Shown here one piece after another: positions 1 to 12,794 of a DNA stretch of 64,000 bases. The stretch comes from Eleginops maclovinus (lineage: Eukaryota > Chordata > Actinopteri > Perciformes > Eleginopidae), in NCBI RefSeq assembly GCF_036324505.1, contig NC_086370.1:15278600-15342599 (forward strand). Reading direction: 5' to 3'. A model generated the notes under the pieces. The model ran no database searches, was not told the origin of the DNA, and was given only the letters and a program-made list of their open reading frames with translations. The first letter of the stretch is position 1, and every line of letters starts with the position of its first letter. Both the position numbers and the translations under genes were made by a program.

Positions 1-3000
1 ACCCTGTTCAATCAGCAGCAGAGGAGCTCTGATTAATGGCAACAGTGAGAGCAATCTCCCAGTGATTCATTAAACAGGACTGGCATGAATAAAAAGGGAG
101 ATTTGCTCATATTGCCTCTCATATCCCATAATGTGTTCCATCGCTGGAGAAATGCATAATTCATGGTGTTGTTAGGGACTCTCAACGTATCTGTACATAG
201 AGTATAAGCTATATGAAAGGAATAAAAATCCTCATCTAGTCATCATTATATCAGGTCAACTTTGAGATCGTTGAAGTACCCTTTTTTAAGTTAATGATTT
301 AACCACTATTCTTAACCCTGGTCCAGTTAATTCAAATGTGATTTTGTGATCTCTCTTCATGTTTTACTAATCATTTCCTCACTTGTACATTTTGTGGCAA
401 ATCGTACAGCTTTAACATTTGTAGTTTTTTGAGAAACAATTTAAACCTCATCGAGATTAACGATTTATTTTTAGAGAGTTACTGTAAAAATCATTTTCAA
501 AGTAGATTTAAAAAAAAAATTGAAACCATATGAACCCATATCATCGTTGGTTTTATGGAGTTTAAACAGCTATAACTCCCTGTCCTTTAACCTCTGCTGC
601 CAGCCTAGACAATGTGATTTTCACAGGGGGACTTACCTAAATTATGAGAATAATATGAAATATGATACATTCTAGTGATGTGGATGGTGTCCCTCTATTA
701 TACTGTCATATGTTGGAATATATGGTTGGAGTATTAAAGGTTTATGGGTTAAACGTGCTTGAAAACATTGCTCGCAAGCTGATTTGGAAACAAAAAGAGA
801 CATCCAGAGACCTGAAGCATTGCACCACACAAAACCCATCTCCAGAAAATCACCCCAGTGCTCCCGTCCACCATATTATCACAGATTGATTTCTATCAAA
901 CATTACCCCTGCAAATGTGCATGAGCATGGGCCATGAGGCGAGTGTCATTACTGCAGCTCATTTGCAAGGTAGGAGACGATCGTATGTGACAGGGGCGGA
1001 ATTAGCTTTGTGTTGGCTCTTCGTCACTCTCATCCTAAACTGTCGCTTGGTGGGGGAGTATGATTAAAAGGATATATAATTCCACCCTGTGCATTAAAGA
1101 GCCTGTGCCCCACTTTCCCTCCCACCTTTACAGTAGAGCACATAAAGGCCGGGACCCTGCCTTTTCCACTGCACTGCATGATGCTGTGGTGGAAGCCTCT
1201 CCTACTTCTGTCTTTCTTCCTCAAGGTGATTACTGATCTGAGAGATAAAATGGATGAAAGCATCCAGGTGGAAAGCCAATCATACAGAGATTCCCTGTAT
1301 TGCTTTTTCATTAAAGTACACCTACATGAAATGGCTGTAGGAGCCAGTGTAGCTGAGCTGAGCCCATGTTTCTTACTCCGGCTCTATAGTGGTATCTTTT
1401 GCACCGTACAGCCGGCTGTCTCATTGAGCAGTGTTAAAAATCAATAGGCTCTGACCTTACCTCTGTCGGAGGCTGTGTTGGAGACCCCATCAGGACACAG
1501 TATGTCCTCCAATGTCTCCGAACAAACACCACTACCAAAGCCAGGAGTCAACACTGTGGCAGGTGGACAAGTGCCTGTTAATGATACCTTTTAGCCAGTG
1601 TCACAGCAGTTCATTTATAAAATGTATGACTTACCTCAGCTTAATTGTAACATTTCCACATTTAATTCACCTGTTGGTTTACATTTTTTGTTTTAAGTGC
1701 AATGATTCTGAGTGCTGAAAAGAACAGCTTGCTTTTGTTTAGCCACACAAGCAGCGTCACTTGGCAATATCCGATGGTTGATCAGTTTGTAATCCAGAAT
1801 GAAATATCTTTAAGATTGGATGCCATGACATTTTATACAGACTTCATGGTGAATCAATGTGAAGAGACCTTTCAGCTCAACCAGCAGTTTGATATTCTTG
1901 GTATCGAGTCAAATCCCAACATGTAAAGCAAGCTGATGTCAATCAATAATATCGTAATTATTCCAATAATTTGGTTTATGGCCTCATTGGCCTCAGGTGT
2001 TACCGTATTAGCAGACGAAATTTAGACAGGGAACATGATAAACATAATCCCTGCTAAATACAACATGTGAGCATTGTTTTTATGAGCTTGTAAGCATGAT
2101 TATGTTCGATTATGCATCAAAAACTGACGGGTTAGGAACGCATATCCATTTCAAAGGCCTAAATCTGTTATAACTTCAACAAAATAAATCCACACACTGC
2201 ATGTGTTAATGTGTAGTAATGTGTAAATATCTTTAAAGTAAATAGAAGTGAAGAGAGTTTCCCCTTGGCTGCCTTGGATTCAAGTAGTGAATTTACATTT
2301 TACAACATAATTACATTAAGTGAAGTGGATAAAACTAAAATGGATCAACCCAGAAAAAATATAACCCTACAATTAATATTGAACTTATTTTCACATTTAC
2401 CTGATTTGAATAAGTTGCTATAATTCAAGAGGCAACTGTATCTAATGTAAAACTTGGTGAAATTGGGTCAGCCTCTAATCTCATAAGGAAGGTGACACCT
2501 CAGAGAGAGTGATTTTTTCCCTGTGTCAGTATTTCAAGTTGTGTAGATGGATTAACCTACGTGTTGAGAAGCCCATTAATAATTAAGAGGAACCCAGAAT
2601 ATAAACCGCTCCCTGTTGTGCAGTCAACTGCACTGGCACAAAATAGAGCTGGGATAGAGAAGAAGTGGATGAATGGTGTGAAGTCCTTATGAAATATGGA
2701 TGTCAGGAAGGGAGCTGTTCAGGAAAGTTAACATGGAAATGCTCATTTATTGGATTAATGATGCAATGTAGGGCCAAGAAAATTCACTTGAAGAACCTCC
2801 TAGCTTTTCCTAACAAGTGCTTTTGTATCTGAAAGCCTGAACTCATCTGATATGACTATTCAACATAATGATGTTTGCTCCCTTTCTCTGTGGCATCGTG
2901 TTCATATAAGACAGCAGTAATTGTCTTCACAGGGCCTCACCTGTCTTATATATAAATACAGGGCTAATTATCATCCATTATAGAAGGAACGCTTACTTTA

Positions 3001-5915
3001 AGTACTATCCTCTGAGTGTTTGTTGGAGAAGTGGCATAAAATAGAACACCTAGGCAATCCCTAATGGCTGCAGTAACGTATGCATGATTTCACGCCTGCT
3101 GGCACAGCTATTCCAAGAGCAACAGCTATGATTAGCATCCCAGCGGTGATGTTTATTCCCAGTGAGGTTCAACCCAGAATCTCAGACATGTGATGCAAAG
3201 ACTTCACATGAAACTTGATCAAATACAATACAAAAGAGATTGTGTTGCAGGTGCAGTTTTGCCACTGTGGAGTTTGTGTTTACTACAAGGGCAACATTAT
3301 TCACTAAACAGTATTATTGCTTCCGGCTTCTTGGGATATATCTGCTTTCTTAAGCATTTGAGTGAACTGAAGAAAAGCAGTGAGAAGAGAGCAAGTCTGA
3401 TCTTGTATGTGAACCAGTGCCATCATGAATATTTACTTAATACTTCAGAAGAATAAAAAACGGCTAGGATACTCCTCGACTTTGGATATATTAACTTGAA
3501 ATGAGGGCATTTTGAGCTACTTCAGTTGCTTTCTGCCAAATGTTACATGCTCTGTTGAGCAAATGACTGAGATTTTCCCGGACTCTGTTAAAGCCCAGAC
3601 CGCAATATTAAGATTTAACATCTCTGCTGACATAGGTTGAGGGAAAAAGCTGTTTTGTATTCCCTCTAGCCCAGCTGAAGACCAGCATCACACAAACTAG
3701 TGGGGAGAGTAGCACGCTATCAATGGGCTGACTTGCCGACTGGCTCTGGCGTTCAGCTTCAAAGAACTGCCTGCAGGCATCGTTTCTAATATTGTCTCAG
3801 AGTCTGTGTTTTTCACAAAACTACTGATGCATGAGTGGCCTGGAAAAACAGAGAGGAAACATCAAAAGTGCTTTTGAAGTGAGGTTGGTTTTGTCGGACC
3901 ACAACTAAACGTTTCCACCTGAATCTTGATTGGTGTACAGGCTATGAACAATCTTTTGGATAATGTTTCTGTCCAAACAACACCGATCGATTGAACATGT
4001 TGCTACATGTATAGAGGACGTGCCTCATTGGGTTATTACACACTTTCTCTACAGACATTGAGAGAGCTGTACAGTGTCTAATTGGGGGCAGAGCACCTCC
4101 TTTATTGTCAGGGTGAACAGCTGTGCTTGCCTATGCATGGGTCATGTTAATCCACAACCAAATCAACAGAATCAAAGTGGAGGACATATGTAATTGTCTC
4201 ATCATTTAGACCAAGCACAAAGCTTGGACAGTGTGTATATTTCTCCCCCCCTTCCCCCCACCCAAGCTTCACTCACATATATGAACACATTATGTAACCC
4301 AGGGGCTGAATGTTGCAGAGAGAGTGATCCTCAGCAGGGAATGTGTAAACAGCTGCAATGTCGATGTTGGCCACACTTTATCATCACAGTCAGCATGAAT
4401 GATAGCTGGGCTTACATGGAAAACCGCAGTGACACTTACTAATGGAATTATTATTAATTATGCTTTGAACATATGGATGCATAAACCATGACTTTTTATT
4501 GTAATAAATGTACCATTATTGAGTTCTTTATGTTATTATGTGAACCCCTATTAATATAATTATATTGTACTCTAACCAATTACATTTCATAACCGAGGAG
4601 TAAGCAGTAGTGCAGTAAGTAAAGCAAATATTTAATTGAACAAACACATACAAATTTAATAAATTAGAGAATGAATGTCACAAAACTAATTTAGAAAACA
4701 ATCCTGTATTAATATGATGGAATTGTGCGCAACATATACAGTATTTGCTCCAGTATAAGAATGTGTGCATAATTTTATTGCAAGACATAAACTAGCACAA
4801 CAAAAATGTGAATCCATTGTGGGATGAGGGTAAGATCCATCTTGTGAGCTGTAAAGCTGTATAAAGAAACTCTGAGAGGTCTAAGATGGTGAGGAGGGTG
4901 TCTACATGTTTAAATCAACAGGAAGGATAACAAATCAAGGGGAAAAAAGAAGGGAAGAGGTTTTTTGTTGCCTCATGGGGTTTCAGATACTGGTGTTGTG
5001 AGTGGAGAGTGGTAGACATGTCTATCATTAACCAGCGAGCCTGTAAGGAGAAATCTTCTAGCCGATGTTTTCTAAGAAGGTGAATATGTCACAAAATATT
5101 TGGTCAGGTCTGTTTAAAGACATAACAACTGCTATAGAATATAACTAGCATCTTGGATGAACTAATGAAAATCAAATCAGGATTATTACTGATAGCAGGG
5201 CAATTTGGGTGATTTAACTTTTCTACTTTGGTTCAATCTAGATGCCACATGTCACTCTAGATCACAGGCATCACAGTACAGTGAGCTTCTGCTAGCATCT
5301 AATGGGAGAGTTGAAAGAGACCCAATTACCACTCTGTGAAGTCCCAGAATACAGATAGTTAAGCACTTAAAAAGTCATTAAACTTGCCAATGCAGTCCTT
5401 TAGCTCCACCTGACATTTTCAAATTCATGGTTAAGTATCATCAACATAGCTTAACTGAACTGATGACAGTCATCTTTAAGTATTGCTAGGAGGACAACGC
5501 TTCATTCAAATAAAAAGGAGGCATCACAATCCCAATATCACCTTTTAACATAGTTTTTAATCTCAATGAGGAATGAGCAATGTGTAACCTTGGACAATTG
5601 GTGCAACTATTTTGTGAAAGAAATGTGAATAACCCTGTCGCATAACTTTCCATGCTATTGTGCTGTATTTTATAATGTGGTTTTGGCCTGTTCCAATTAA
5701 AGTTAAATGGTACGGCATGCAGTAATATTTTACCTTGTGTTTCCAACTTTGCGGCAACACTTTGGGAATTGCCTGTTTTTTATTAACCTAATGCTCAAAT
5801 ACACTAAGCCAGGTCCATTAAGTATGGTTTTTCAGGTTTGGTGTGAAAAACCATGACTGGCCAGCGTGACCACAATGAACTGGAATGCTGTCTGCGAGCC
5901 AGACCTTTTTAAGTT
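1..5915. other. Non-coding stretch, AT-rich, no gene seen
   Basis: Only short chance open frames occur here, none with recognisable domains. The first 160 bases are repeat-free and carry homeodomain-type cores (GATTAATGG at 31, CATTAAAC near 68, GCATAATTCATGG near 153). There is a short A-run near 510-519, a T/C-rich patch near 4240-4262 and an AT-rich patch at 4440-4580. Apart from the candidate regulatory block listed at 2570-3180, I see no recognisable element. Confidence 0.6.
2570..3180. other. Candidate conserved non-coding (enhancer-like) block
   Basis: This repeat-free block is rich in homeodomain-type cores, for example TTAATAATTAA at 2577-2587 and ATTAGC near 3131, with TATATATAAATA-like sequence near 2947. 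It has no microsatellite and no long open frame. That texture is typical of fish developmental enhancers. The call is inference from composition and motifs only; an alignment to other fish would decide it. Confidence 0.22.
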
Positions 5916-6093
5916 GGTTTCCATCCACCTGTTTTACTGCACATTTTCAATCTGTATATAACACTTGGATGAAAACAACTGAAAATTGGGGGGAAAAGTT
6001 TAAAAATGGCACAAAAAAAATGTTTCCACTTGACTGAGGTGGAATAGTTGGTGTGTTGATAAAAACAAAAAGTGACAAGGTGCAATGGAAACA
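5916..6093 (+). repeat. Degenerate interspersed repeat (GGTTTCCATCC-type, MITE-like)
   Basis: The segment opens with GGTTTCCATCCACCTG and closes with GCAATGGAAAC, so the ends are imperfect inverted matches (GTTTCCAT versus ATGGAAAC). An internal TGTTTCCACTTGACT lies in between. From general knowledge, teleost genomes carry a common short non-autonomous element built around GGTTTCCATCC at one end, a GTTTCCA core and GGAAAC at the other. This looks like an old copy. Family name and exact edges are uncertain, and the target-site duplication is not clear. Confidence 0.4.
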
Positions 6094-7546
6094 GACTAAG
6101 AAAATAAATTCTGACGCACAAGGAGAAGTAAATGTCACGCTTCTGCTCCACTGAAGAGATGAAAATGGTGAGGAGCGATAATGTAGCGCTGAGCGAACAT
6201 AAATGCAATATTTACATCATATTTTCCACTTTGTTTTCCAAAGCTTGAGGATTGCCTTACGCTTTTTAAATATGGATGTACTCTACTTACACAGTATTGT
6301 TCGTAGACCCACAGACTGCGCTATCATAGTTCGTGCAATATGCTCTGTTTAAATTCCATGGCGATGTTGGAGCCCTGAAAACAGTAAATCAACACATGCT
6401 TAAAAACCAGTCGATTTCACTTTAATAAGGCCACACATGGATACATCATTTGTCTAGATCCTTTATTTCCAGCCCTGGAGCTCCTTTTACCCTTTTATTT
6501 GTCATTTCAAGCAAGGGGCAGACCCACACATATGCCAACAGATGCAGACGTGCACACATACATACACACACCAGAGAAGGCGCTGGAGTAGGCTGTGGAC
6601 ACATTTGTCACTCTGGCAGGCAGGCCTTCCATTCTCTTGGTTGGTGGCCTGGTTTCTGCACGGGGGCTGGGCATCGTCCCGCCTGTGCTGCCTAGTAACT
6701 GTCAGATCTAGACTGTGATTTATGCAAATTGGCAGGCAAGGGCTTGTGGGTCAGCCGCTATATGTGGTAGGATCATCATTTGGACAGAATAAAAGGGCAA
6801 GTCAACAGAAGCAGTGATGCAGCGACACCAACTACCATTACCAGGATACAAGTTGAAACTGTGTATAGAACAAAATAGTTGGAAAAACATACTTTTTTAG
6901 AAATTCAAATGTTCAAATGTTTCTGCAGTGGTATGTATTTATGTAATCTCAAATATAAACTGGTCCAGAAATATGGTAACGGCCATCAAGTCAGATTTGT
7001 TGTAACATGAAAACTCAATATATAACTAACACAATCTCCATGTGCCTATATCTGCAATCCAAATTCTGAATATTACAAGCTAACACAGACAAACCTTTAG
7101 AAAAATATCCATCAATCAAGCATGTTGCCAACTTCTGGACTTGAATCTGTCCCTAATGGATCTCTCACAATCAAACACCTGCTCACTTGTTCCCCTAACA
7201 CTTTAGATGATTACTTGTGAGAAATCTGGCACACTCTGCAGCCGTACAGCACTTCTGGAAAGAGATCACTAATAAGCAATCTAACATATTGGACTACTGC
7301 ATTAAACTCTCTCCTTCTCTGTGTTATCCAGACGTCTACACAGCAACCATTCCCAATCACCTCACTATAGACACATTGATTGATGTAACAGAAGAGCATC
7401 CTCCTTGATGGGAAGGAAACATCACACAATGGACTGGTTTTATGGCTTTATGTACCTCTGTGGATGAAGAGATTAGCTAAATGAATCACGTAACACGATA
7501 TTTGAAGTTGGCATGGGTCCAAGCGACACAAAGCTTCTTCTCCTAT

Positions 7547-7574
7547 TTGTTCTTCTTCTTCATCATCATCATTA
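7547..7574. repeat. (CTT)n/(CAT)n short triplet repeat
   Basis: A compound trinucleotide tract: three or four TTC/CTT units followed by CATCATCATCATT. It is only about 28 bp and probably mildly polymorphic. Read on the minus strand it gives an artefactual acidic run in a chance open frame. Confidence 0.8.
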
Positions 7575-8599
7575 CTTTTTGCGATAACGTACATTGCAAC
7601 TGTGTCTTTTATTATCAGGGGATTCATGGGGAGTCTGGACTCTGAGCTGGAAATATAATAAGTCAAGAGAGAGCATCTTTTGCAGGACAAAATACATAGG
7701 GGCAAATTGACCATCACCATCAACCCCTCTCCTTACACTCCATCTACAATTACAAATGATGTGCTTCCTTACACACCTGGCTTGAGATCAAAGGACTGGG
7801 CTGTTACTTCCACCACTCAGGTTTGCAACTGCTGCATGTCTTCCTTTTTATCCACCCCCCTGCACTTTGCCAACTACTACCACTATTACTCTTACCACAA
7901 CCTTTTCATTCCCTCCTCATCTACCTCAGACCTCAAACCATTCCCCTGTTGTCAATGTTTATTCCACATCAAGTTGCTTTGCCCCTAAAACCTTCAAAAA
8001 TAATCCAGGCCACATGCTCCTGATTTTTTAAAACCGCATAACATCTGTTTATTTAAACTATCATCATCAATTGAGAGATTTCAAAAAAGCACTTTAAGAT
8101 AGTCAACATATTAACCTGTGGTGCTATCAGCCTATGGTTTTGTTAGTCACAAATGAACTGATTTACATTTTTTTTATTCATTGTCAAATCAAAGGCACCC
8201 TGTGAAAGACAAAATATGTTCACAGTTCCTTTCCAAAACACAGCATGGGCACTCTTGAGGCCTACATGGGTCTTATGTATTTCCATACTCAAGTAATGAT
8301 GGCAAAGGCAATCTTTTTGAATATTTGTCTTTGTACATTGTGTGCTAGGTAGCAGTCTTCTTCAAACACTATGTGGATGCTCTGTTACTCAGAGGAATAA
8401 CAAAACCTAGTGACAGGAACGTTCCCCCTTGTTGCCTTGATGCTTGCTCACTGCACTTAGGACTAACAACTGGAGTCAATACAAGAAAATGTTTGGAGAT
8501 GTTCAAAAGGACAATGTCAGTCTGTATTTTCCTTGAGAACCAGGTGATCCAGGTAGTACTGGGGGCATGAATATGACATTGCCAACCTCTGATACAAAC

Positions 8600-8960
8600 A
8601 GTTGGTCTTTCTATTTTAGCAGCTGGGCGCTTGTGGTGCTTGGCTCAGTATAATTAGTGTGAATACATTAGGTCTGTGTGAGTTCTTGCTACCTGGCAGG
8701 GGTTAGAGCTGGGCAGGGACTGCAGAGGAGCAGGCTGCACCAGAGGCGCTCCCAGGCCCCACAGTAATGACCCTGCCAGGTTGACTCAACGCTCCCACCT
8801 GGGGGACCAATGCAGCGTTCCAATGACAGATGGAGGGCTGCTGAGACAGGGGGAGCTGGGCTGGATTACTGCAGTCTAACAGAGCAGCCATTAGATCAGC
8901 CACTCTGCCAGCGAGCCAACATGTCTTTGTGTTGGCGGCACCTTTGCCCAGTAAGTAATG
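8600..8960. other. Candidate conserved non-coding block with a donor-like site
   Basis: GC-balanced and repeat-free, with TAATTA at 8651-8656 and a long unique stretch through 8940. It ends in CCCA|GTAAGT, with the GT at 8951, a good plus-strand splice-donor match. Both strands have chance open frames here, so reading frame gives no help. It could be a conserved enhancer or, less likely, a non-coding exon. No matching acceptor or promoter was identified. Confidence 0.22.
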
Positions 8961-9429
8961 TAATTGTGACCAGACAGACCGCCAAAACACTAAGTACTTG
9001 TTTACTCCATCATAATCATCTTGCATCAGTGGTTATGTTTGGAATTAGTTTCATGCTGGGTGATGTGTGGTCAGGGTTAGTTATTTCTTCTGTGTTTTAT
9101 CTACAGTTTAATCCAAATCACTACACCTCAAAGTTACAGGAACTCAATTAAAGCCAGAAATGTTTTGTTTGTTTGTTTTGAACTTTCTGCATGAAACAGT
9201 GTGACTAGCAAGATATGGGGTGTTTGTTTATTTTGAAGGACCACAATTGACTTAAAAAGTAGAATGGACACTGACAGCAGACATACAAGGGCACACATGG
9301 CTCCTTAATCATCTGCAGTTGATTTTATACTACTGTTTGAAGAATAAAACAACCCGAAAATGTAATATCAATTTGTAAAAAACTATCATTGTCTGTTTGG
9401 AGGATCCTTCTGCTTAAAGATTTGGGTCT

Positions 9430-9665
9430 GAAGTTCCCACAATGCTTTGGGGAATGTAAACTGTTACCACGCTGCTACTACTACAGGCCTTTTAGCCGAG
9501 AGTGGCGTCATTAGCAGTTCATGCAATATACACATAGTTGTACAACTATAACTGGAAGAAACAGAAGAAAACGTACAAATCAGATGTATTTAGGCAAGTT
9601 ATGGATTTTTTAATTTAGTTTCTAAATAGCCGTGTGGATCATAATGAGATCGAACATAAGAAAGG
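9430..9665 (+). promoter_or_regulatory. Possible promoter and first exon (ZNF143-like motif, strong donor)
   Basis: TTCCCACAATGCTTTG at 9434-9449 resembles the ZNF143/THAP11 promoter motif (ACTACAATTCCCAGAATGC type). A GCGTCATT CRE-like sequence lies near 9505. About 200 bp further on, an ATG at 9644 opens a short frame (MRSNIRK plus a split codon) that runs into AAAGG|GTAAGT, with GT at 9666, a near-perfect donor. The order motif, ATG, donor is what a compact first exon looks like. Against it, CpG density is low and no second exon for such a gene was recognised downstream. It may be coincidence. Confidence 0.2.
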
Positions 9666-12636
9666 GTAAGTTAAATTGAATCTAGCAATATGTGTTTGAT
9701 TTATGTGTCCAGATAAGATTTTGTTATGACAAAATGCTATCTCAGACGCACATTTCGGTTATCGGACGTGTTAGCTGATTTATGAAAAGCCTCTAGCCGG
9801 TCTAAAATATGTCTATTACTAGATCTACTTTTTCTCCCACCTCTGATTATGTGAATGTATTTTAGAGATTTCACCTCAGACTGCGCTCATCAGCACAAAA
9901 AACCCCACATCTGACACATTTAGATCACAGTGTGCGAGTCAACGTGTGCCTTTTGACTTTGGCCTGAATGCCTCTGTGATCAAAGAATTCCTCTGAATCC
10001 ATCAGATATCAACCATGTGGGGATGTCCATTGTTGCCTCTGATGACCGGCCCTGCTTCTATGTTTCACTCAGCAGAAAAGGAGCTCTTTTGTCTGGTTTG
10101 TGTTAGTCATATAATTGTTAATAAATGAAAGCTCTTCTATCATAAACCCCGAGGCAAAGACTGGCGGCTGGCTGGGACTTCACTAGCGGTAGGAGAGCAA
10201 GGGGATTGAATTTGACCGTTCTCATAAAAAAGGGAGAGGGATAGAGACATTAAAGGTGGAGAGGAGGAGAAAAAGGGAATAGACACTGCTTTTAATGTGC
10301 ACTGTCCATGTGCTGTCCAGAAATGCTTGAATCTAATGGGGGACAAGCATGCACAACCTACTGAAGGTTGTATAAGTAATTATGCCACTTAGGAGTCTTT
10401 GACAGGCAAGGTCGTATTGGCAAATGGACACGACAAGCATTATAATAAAAGCTTCTGTATTCTGTGACAGAGCCTTTTAGCTAAGAAAATATCAACCTCA
10501 CCATCCTGTGTCCACCATGACCTGAAGTCATTCTACCTGTGATGGAATAGCTCTCATATGAATAACAGATTGGTCAGTTGGTTCTACTTTTACTGATTAA
10601 AGTGTATTAAAGTAATAATGAAAAAAGCATAGATCACCTTTGAAAACTTCTGTTACAAAGTGCTCAACAATTCACAGTCAATAATTTAAGAAAGTCTTCA
10701 AAATTAATTGAATAACAGATACAATAATAATAAAAAAACAATTGTAAATGTAATTATTGAAAGATGATTTGAAAGACTATGTTTTCTCTGGTAACACTTT
10801 CCCAAAATGTCTATATCTCCTTGGTCTTCAGCTTTCACCAGAACACAGCTAACAGGAATTATTATCAATGGACATCAGGCCACGGGTTGATGCGTCATTA
10901 TATGTCAGCAGTGTCAGATTTGTCTTTGCCATCCCAATTCCTGTATGTTTGATTTTCCCCCGAAGATAAGGAATAACCAGATAGAAAAAGGCTGAAAACA
11001 GATTTCACTCTGTTACACAAACCCAACAGAAGGGCACTTCCATGAGCCAGTAACAAATGCAGATGTGGTGGGTGGACTTTGCCAGAAAGTGTTGATGTAA
11101 CAGTTTGCCGCGTGTTTCTGGTGATCATTTTATTCACTACACGCAAGCTGTGCTCTGTTGTCAGGGGAGACGTAAGCTTGAGTGTATGTGTGTCTAAAGT
11201 GTTGAGAAACAGTGTGCTTGCACCTGAGCCCCTTGGTACCAGAATAAATATAGTTGCCATGGACACAGGGGATTATTATAGGATGCAAACACTTTCATCT
11301 GCAAGCATGTTGGAAAGTTCAATTTGAGCCATTAAACTAGCCTTATAGTGTAAGTAAATGGATGGCTTCAATCAGTCAATATGTACTTAGTGCAAAGCAT
11401 TCGGTTGCTTTTTCTCTCACATGTTTGTGTCGTCCTGTATAAATTCAGTTATATGAGAGTCAAATATCATCATACTAATAAATAATAAGAAAGGGATAAG
11501 ATCTACCTCATTTGCAAAGTTCAAAGTACACCATGTTGCACATTTTATATTCTGCATTTAGGTTTAGTCATAAATGTGAATGGTAACAAGCCCACATTTG
11601 ACAGACAGCAGATTACCACACTCAAATTACACTAGTAAATCTTCCTTCTGGCATTTGGTTGACTGTTCTCTGAGTTTACAGCATATTAGTCTTTCTTCAC
11701 TGCTGGCTTTGTAGCTTAATACCATTTTGTAACACTTGGAGCTCACAAACTGTATTCTCCTCCAGAGCTAGTTAAAAAGTTTAGGGAGGTGACAAACTAT
11801 CCTGCCTGGTGCCAGGGTACCGAGTATGTTCAGACACTTTGCACCAAGCGGCAGATTTATTAAAGTTAATGGTGTCAAAACTGGAACCTCTCCGCTTTTC
11901 CATATGGCCCATTGACTGCAAGTAAATATTAAAAAAAGGGATGCTTGTAGCCAACAGAGGGTGCTGTGCTATGTGTGTGGAGTGTACAGTACTAAACGCT
12001 GAGGTTAAAGATACAGAGAGAGTGATAATTATATCTAATTAAGCTCCGTGCCATCTTCAACCACTGCCTCCTACACACTTCTGGGATGACAACCACACAA
12101 GGCGTCGGTTTGAAAGAATACAAGTAAATGCAGAATTAAAACACCACAGGTTTCATATCCCTTCAAGTGTCCGATCATCTGGAAAGCATTTGCATTGTGC
12201 TCTGTTGTTTTAGGTGCTGTTCCCTGGTTTGAATTAGGGAGGAACTTGCTGAAATGGAAAGCATTCATGTGTCATCTGAACCACCTTCTTTATCCTCTCA
12301 GCCGTTTTACCTCTGTGCAGTCATTCCACTCAATCATCAGCTACTGCTTTCTAACAACCTTCCTGATTCTCTCTGTCCCTCCATACATCTCCTATACCTC
12401 TTTGCCTTCACCCCTCCACCTCCTCCCTTTTTTATACACCTCCCGTCATACTCCCCCTACCTACCTTCTCCTTTCCTCATTCTATCACTCTCTCTGCTGG
12501 TAGACAGTGTCAGCATCGGATGAGATTAGCCCCCTGCTTCGGACTCATGGGAAAACCTCTGAAAATGCAGCAAAATTCCTTTCTTTCTTTCTAAACCTTT
12601 TCTTGTTAGTAAAAATGTCCACTATTCAATGTATAA

Positions 12637-12794
12637 TTTTATTTTTTATTCAAGTGACAAAATGAAAGGGGGAGATAGAGGGGAAGACAAGGCATACAGT
12701 CCCAGCCTGGATTCGAACCTGGGTCCACTGCATAGGGACCAAGTTCCAATACATTGGCTGCCAGCTCTACCAAATGAGCTGTACGGTGGACCCC
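12637..12794 (-). mobile_element. tRNA-derived SINE, degenerate copy
   Basis: On the minus strand the element begins with a tRNA-like head. An A-box-like segment (AGCTCATTTGGTAGAGC, complement of about 12764-12780) is followed about 45 bp later by a perfect B box GGTTCGAATCC (complement of 12709-12719). A pyrimidine-rich body with CTTGTCTTCCCCTCTATCTC follows, then a tail ending near TTGAATAAAAAATAAAAT (complement of 12637-12652). Head, body and A-rich tail are in the correct SINE order. Teleost SINEs with this CT-rich body and TTTCAT...GTCAC...AATAAA tail are common. The head has substitutions in the acceptor and anticodon arms, so it is not a functional tRNA. Target-site duplications are not obvious. 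It marks an old, probably inactive insertion. Confidence 0.75.

Larger units (their letters stand above)
6094..12636. other. Non-coding stretch, no confirmed gene
   Basis: Contains a CTT/CAT triplet patch at 7547-7574, a short (GTTT)n run at 9162-9180, the candidate block at 8600-8960 and the promoter-like signal at 9430-9665. Open frames here are short and unrecognisable, including a minus-strand one of 122 codons at 10898-11266. The CT-rich tract at 12370-12490 is low complexity. Nothing else identifiable is visible. Confidence 0.6.

Noticed and set aside
1448..1640. Two good minus-strand donor-like sites (complements of CTTACCTC near 1456 and 1634)
   Set aside because: No matching acceptors or open exons were found on the minus strand; isolated donor matches are common by chance.
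10898..11266. Minus-strand open frame of 122 codons
   Set aside because: No recognisable motif, no splice context, and unrelated open frames overlap it on the plus strand.
12705..12794. A functional tRNA gene on the minus strand
   Set aside because: The A and B boxes are present, but the acceptor and anticodon stems do not pair properly and a SINE body with an A-rich tail follows, so it was called a SINE.
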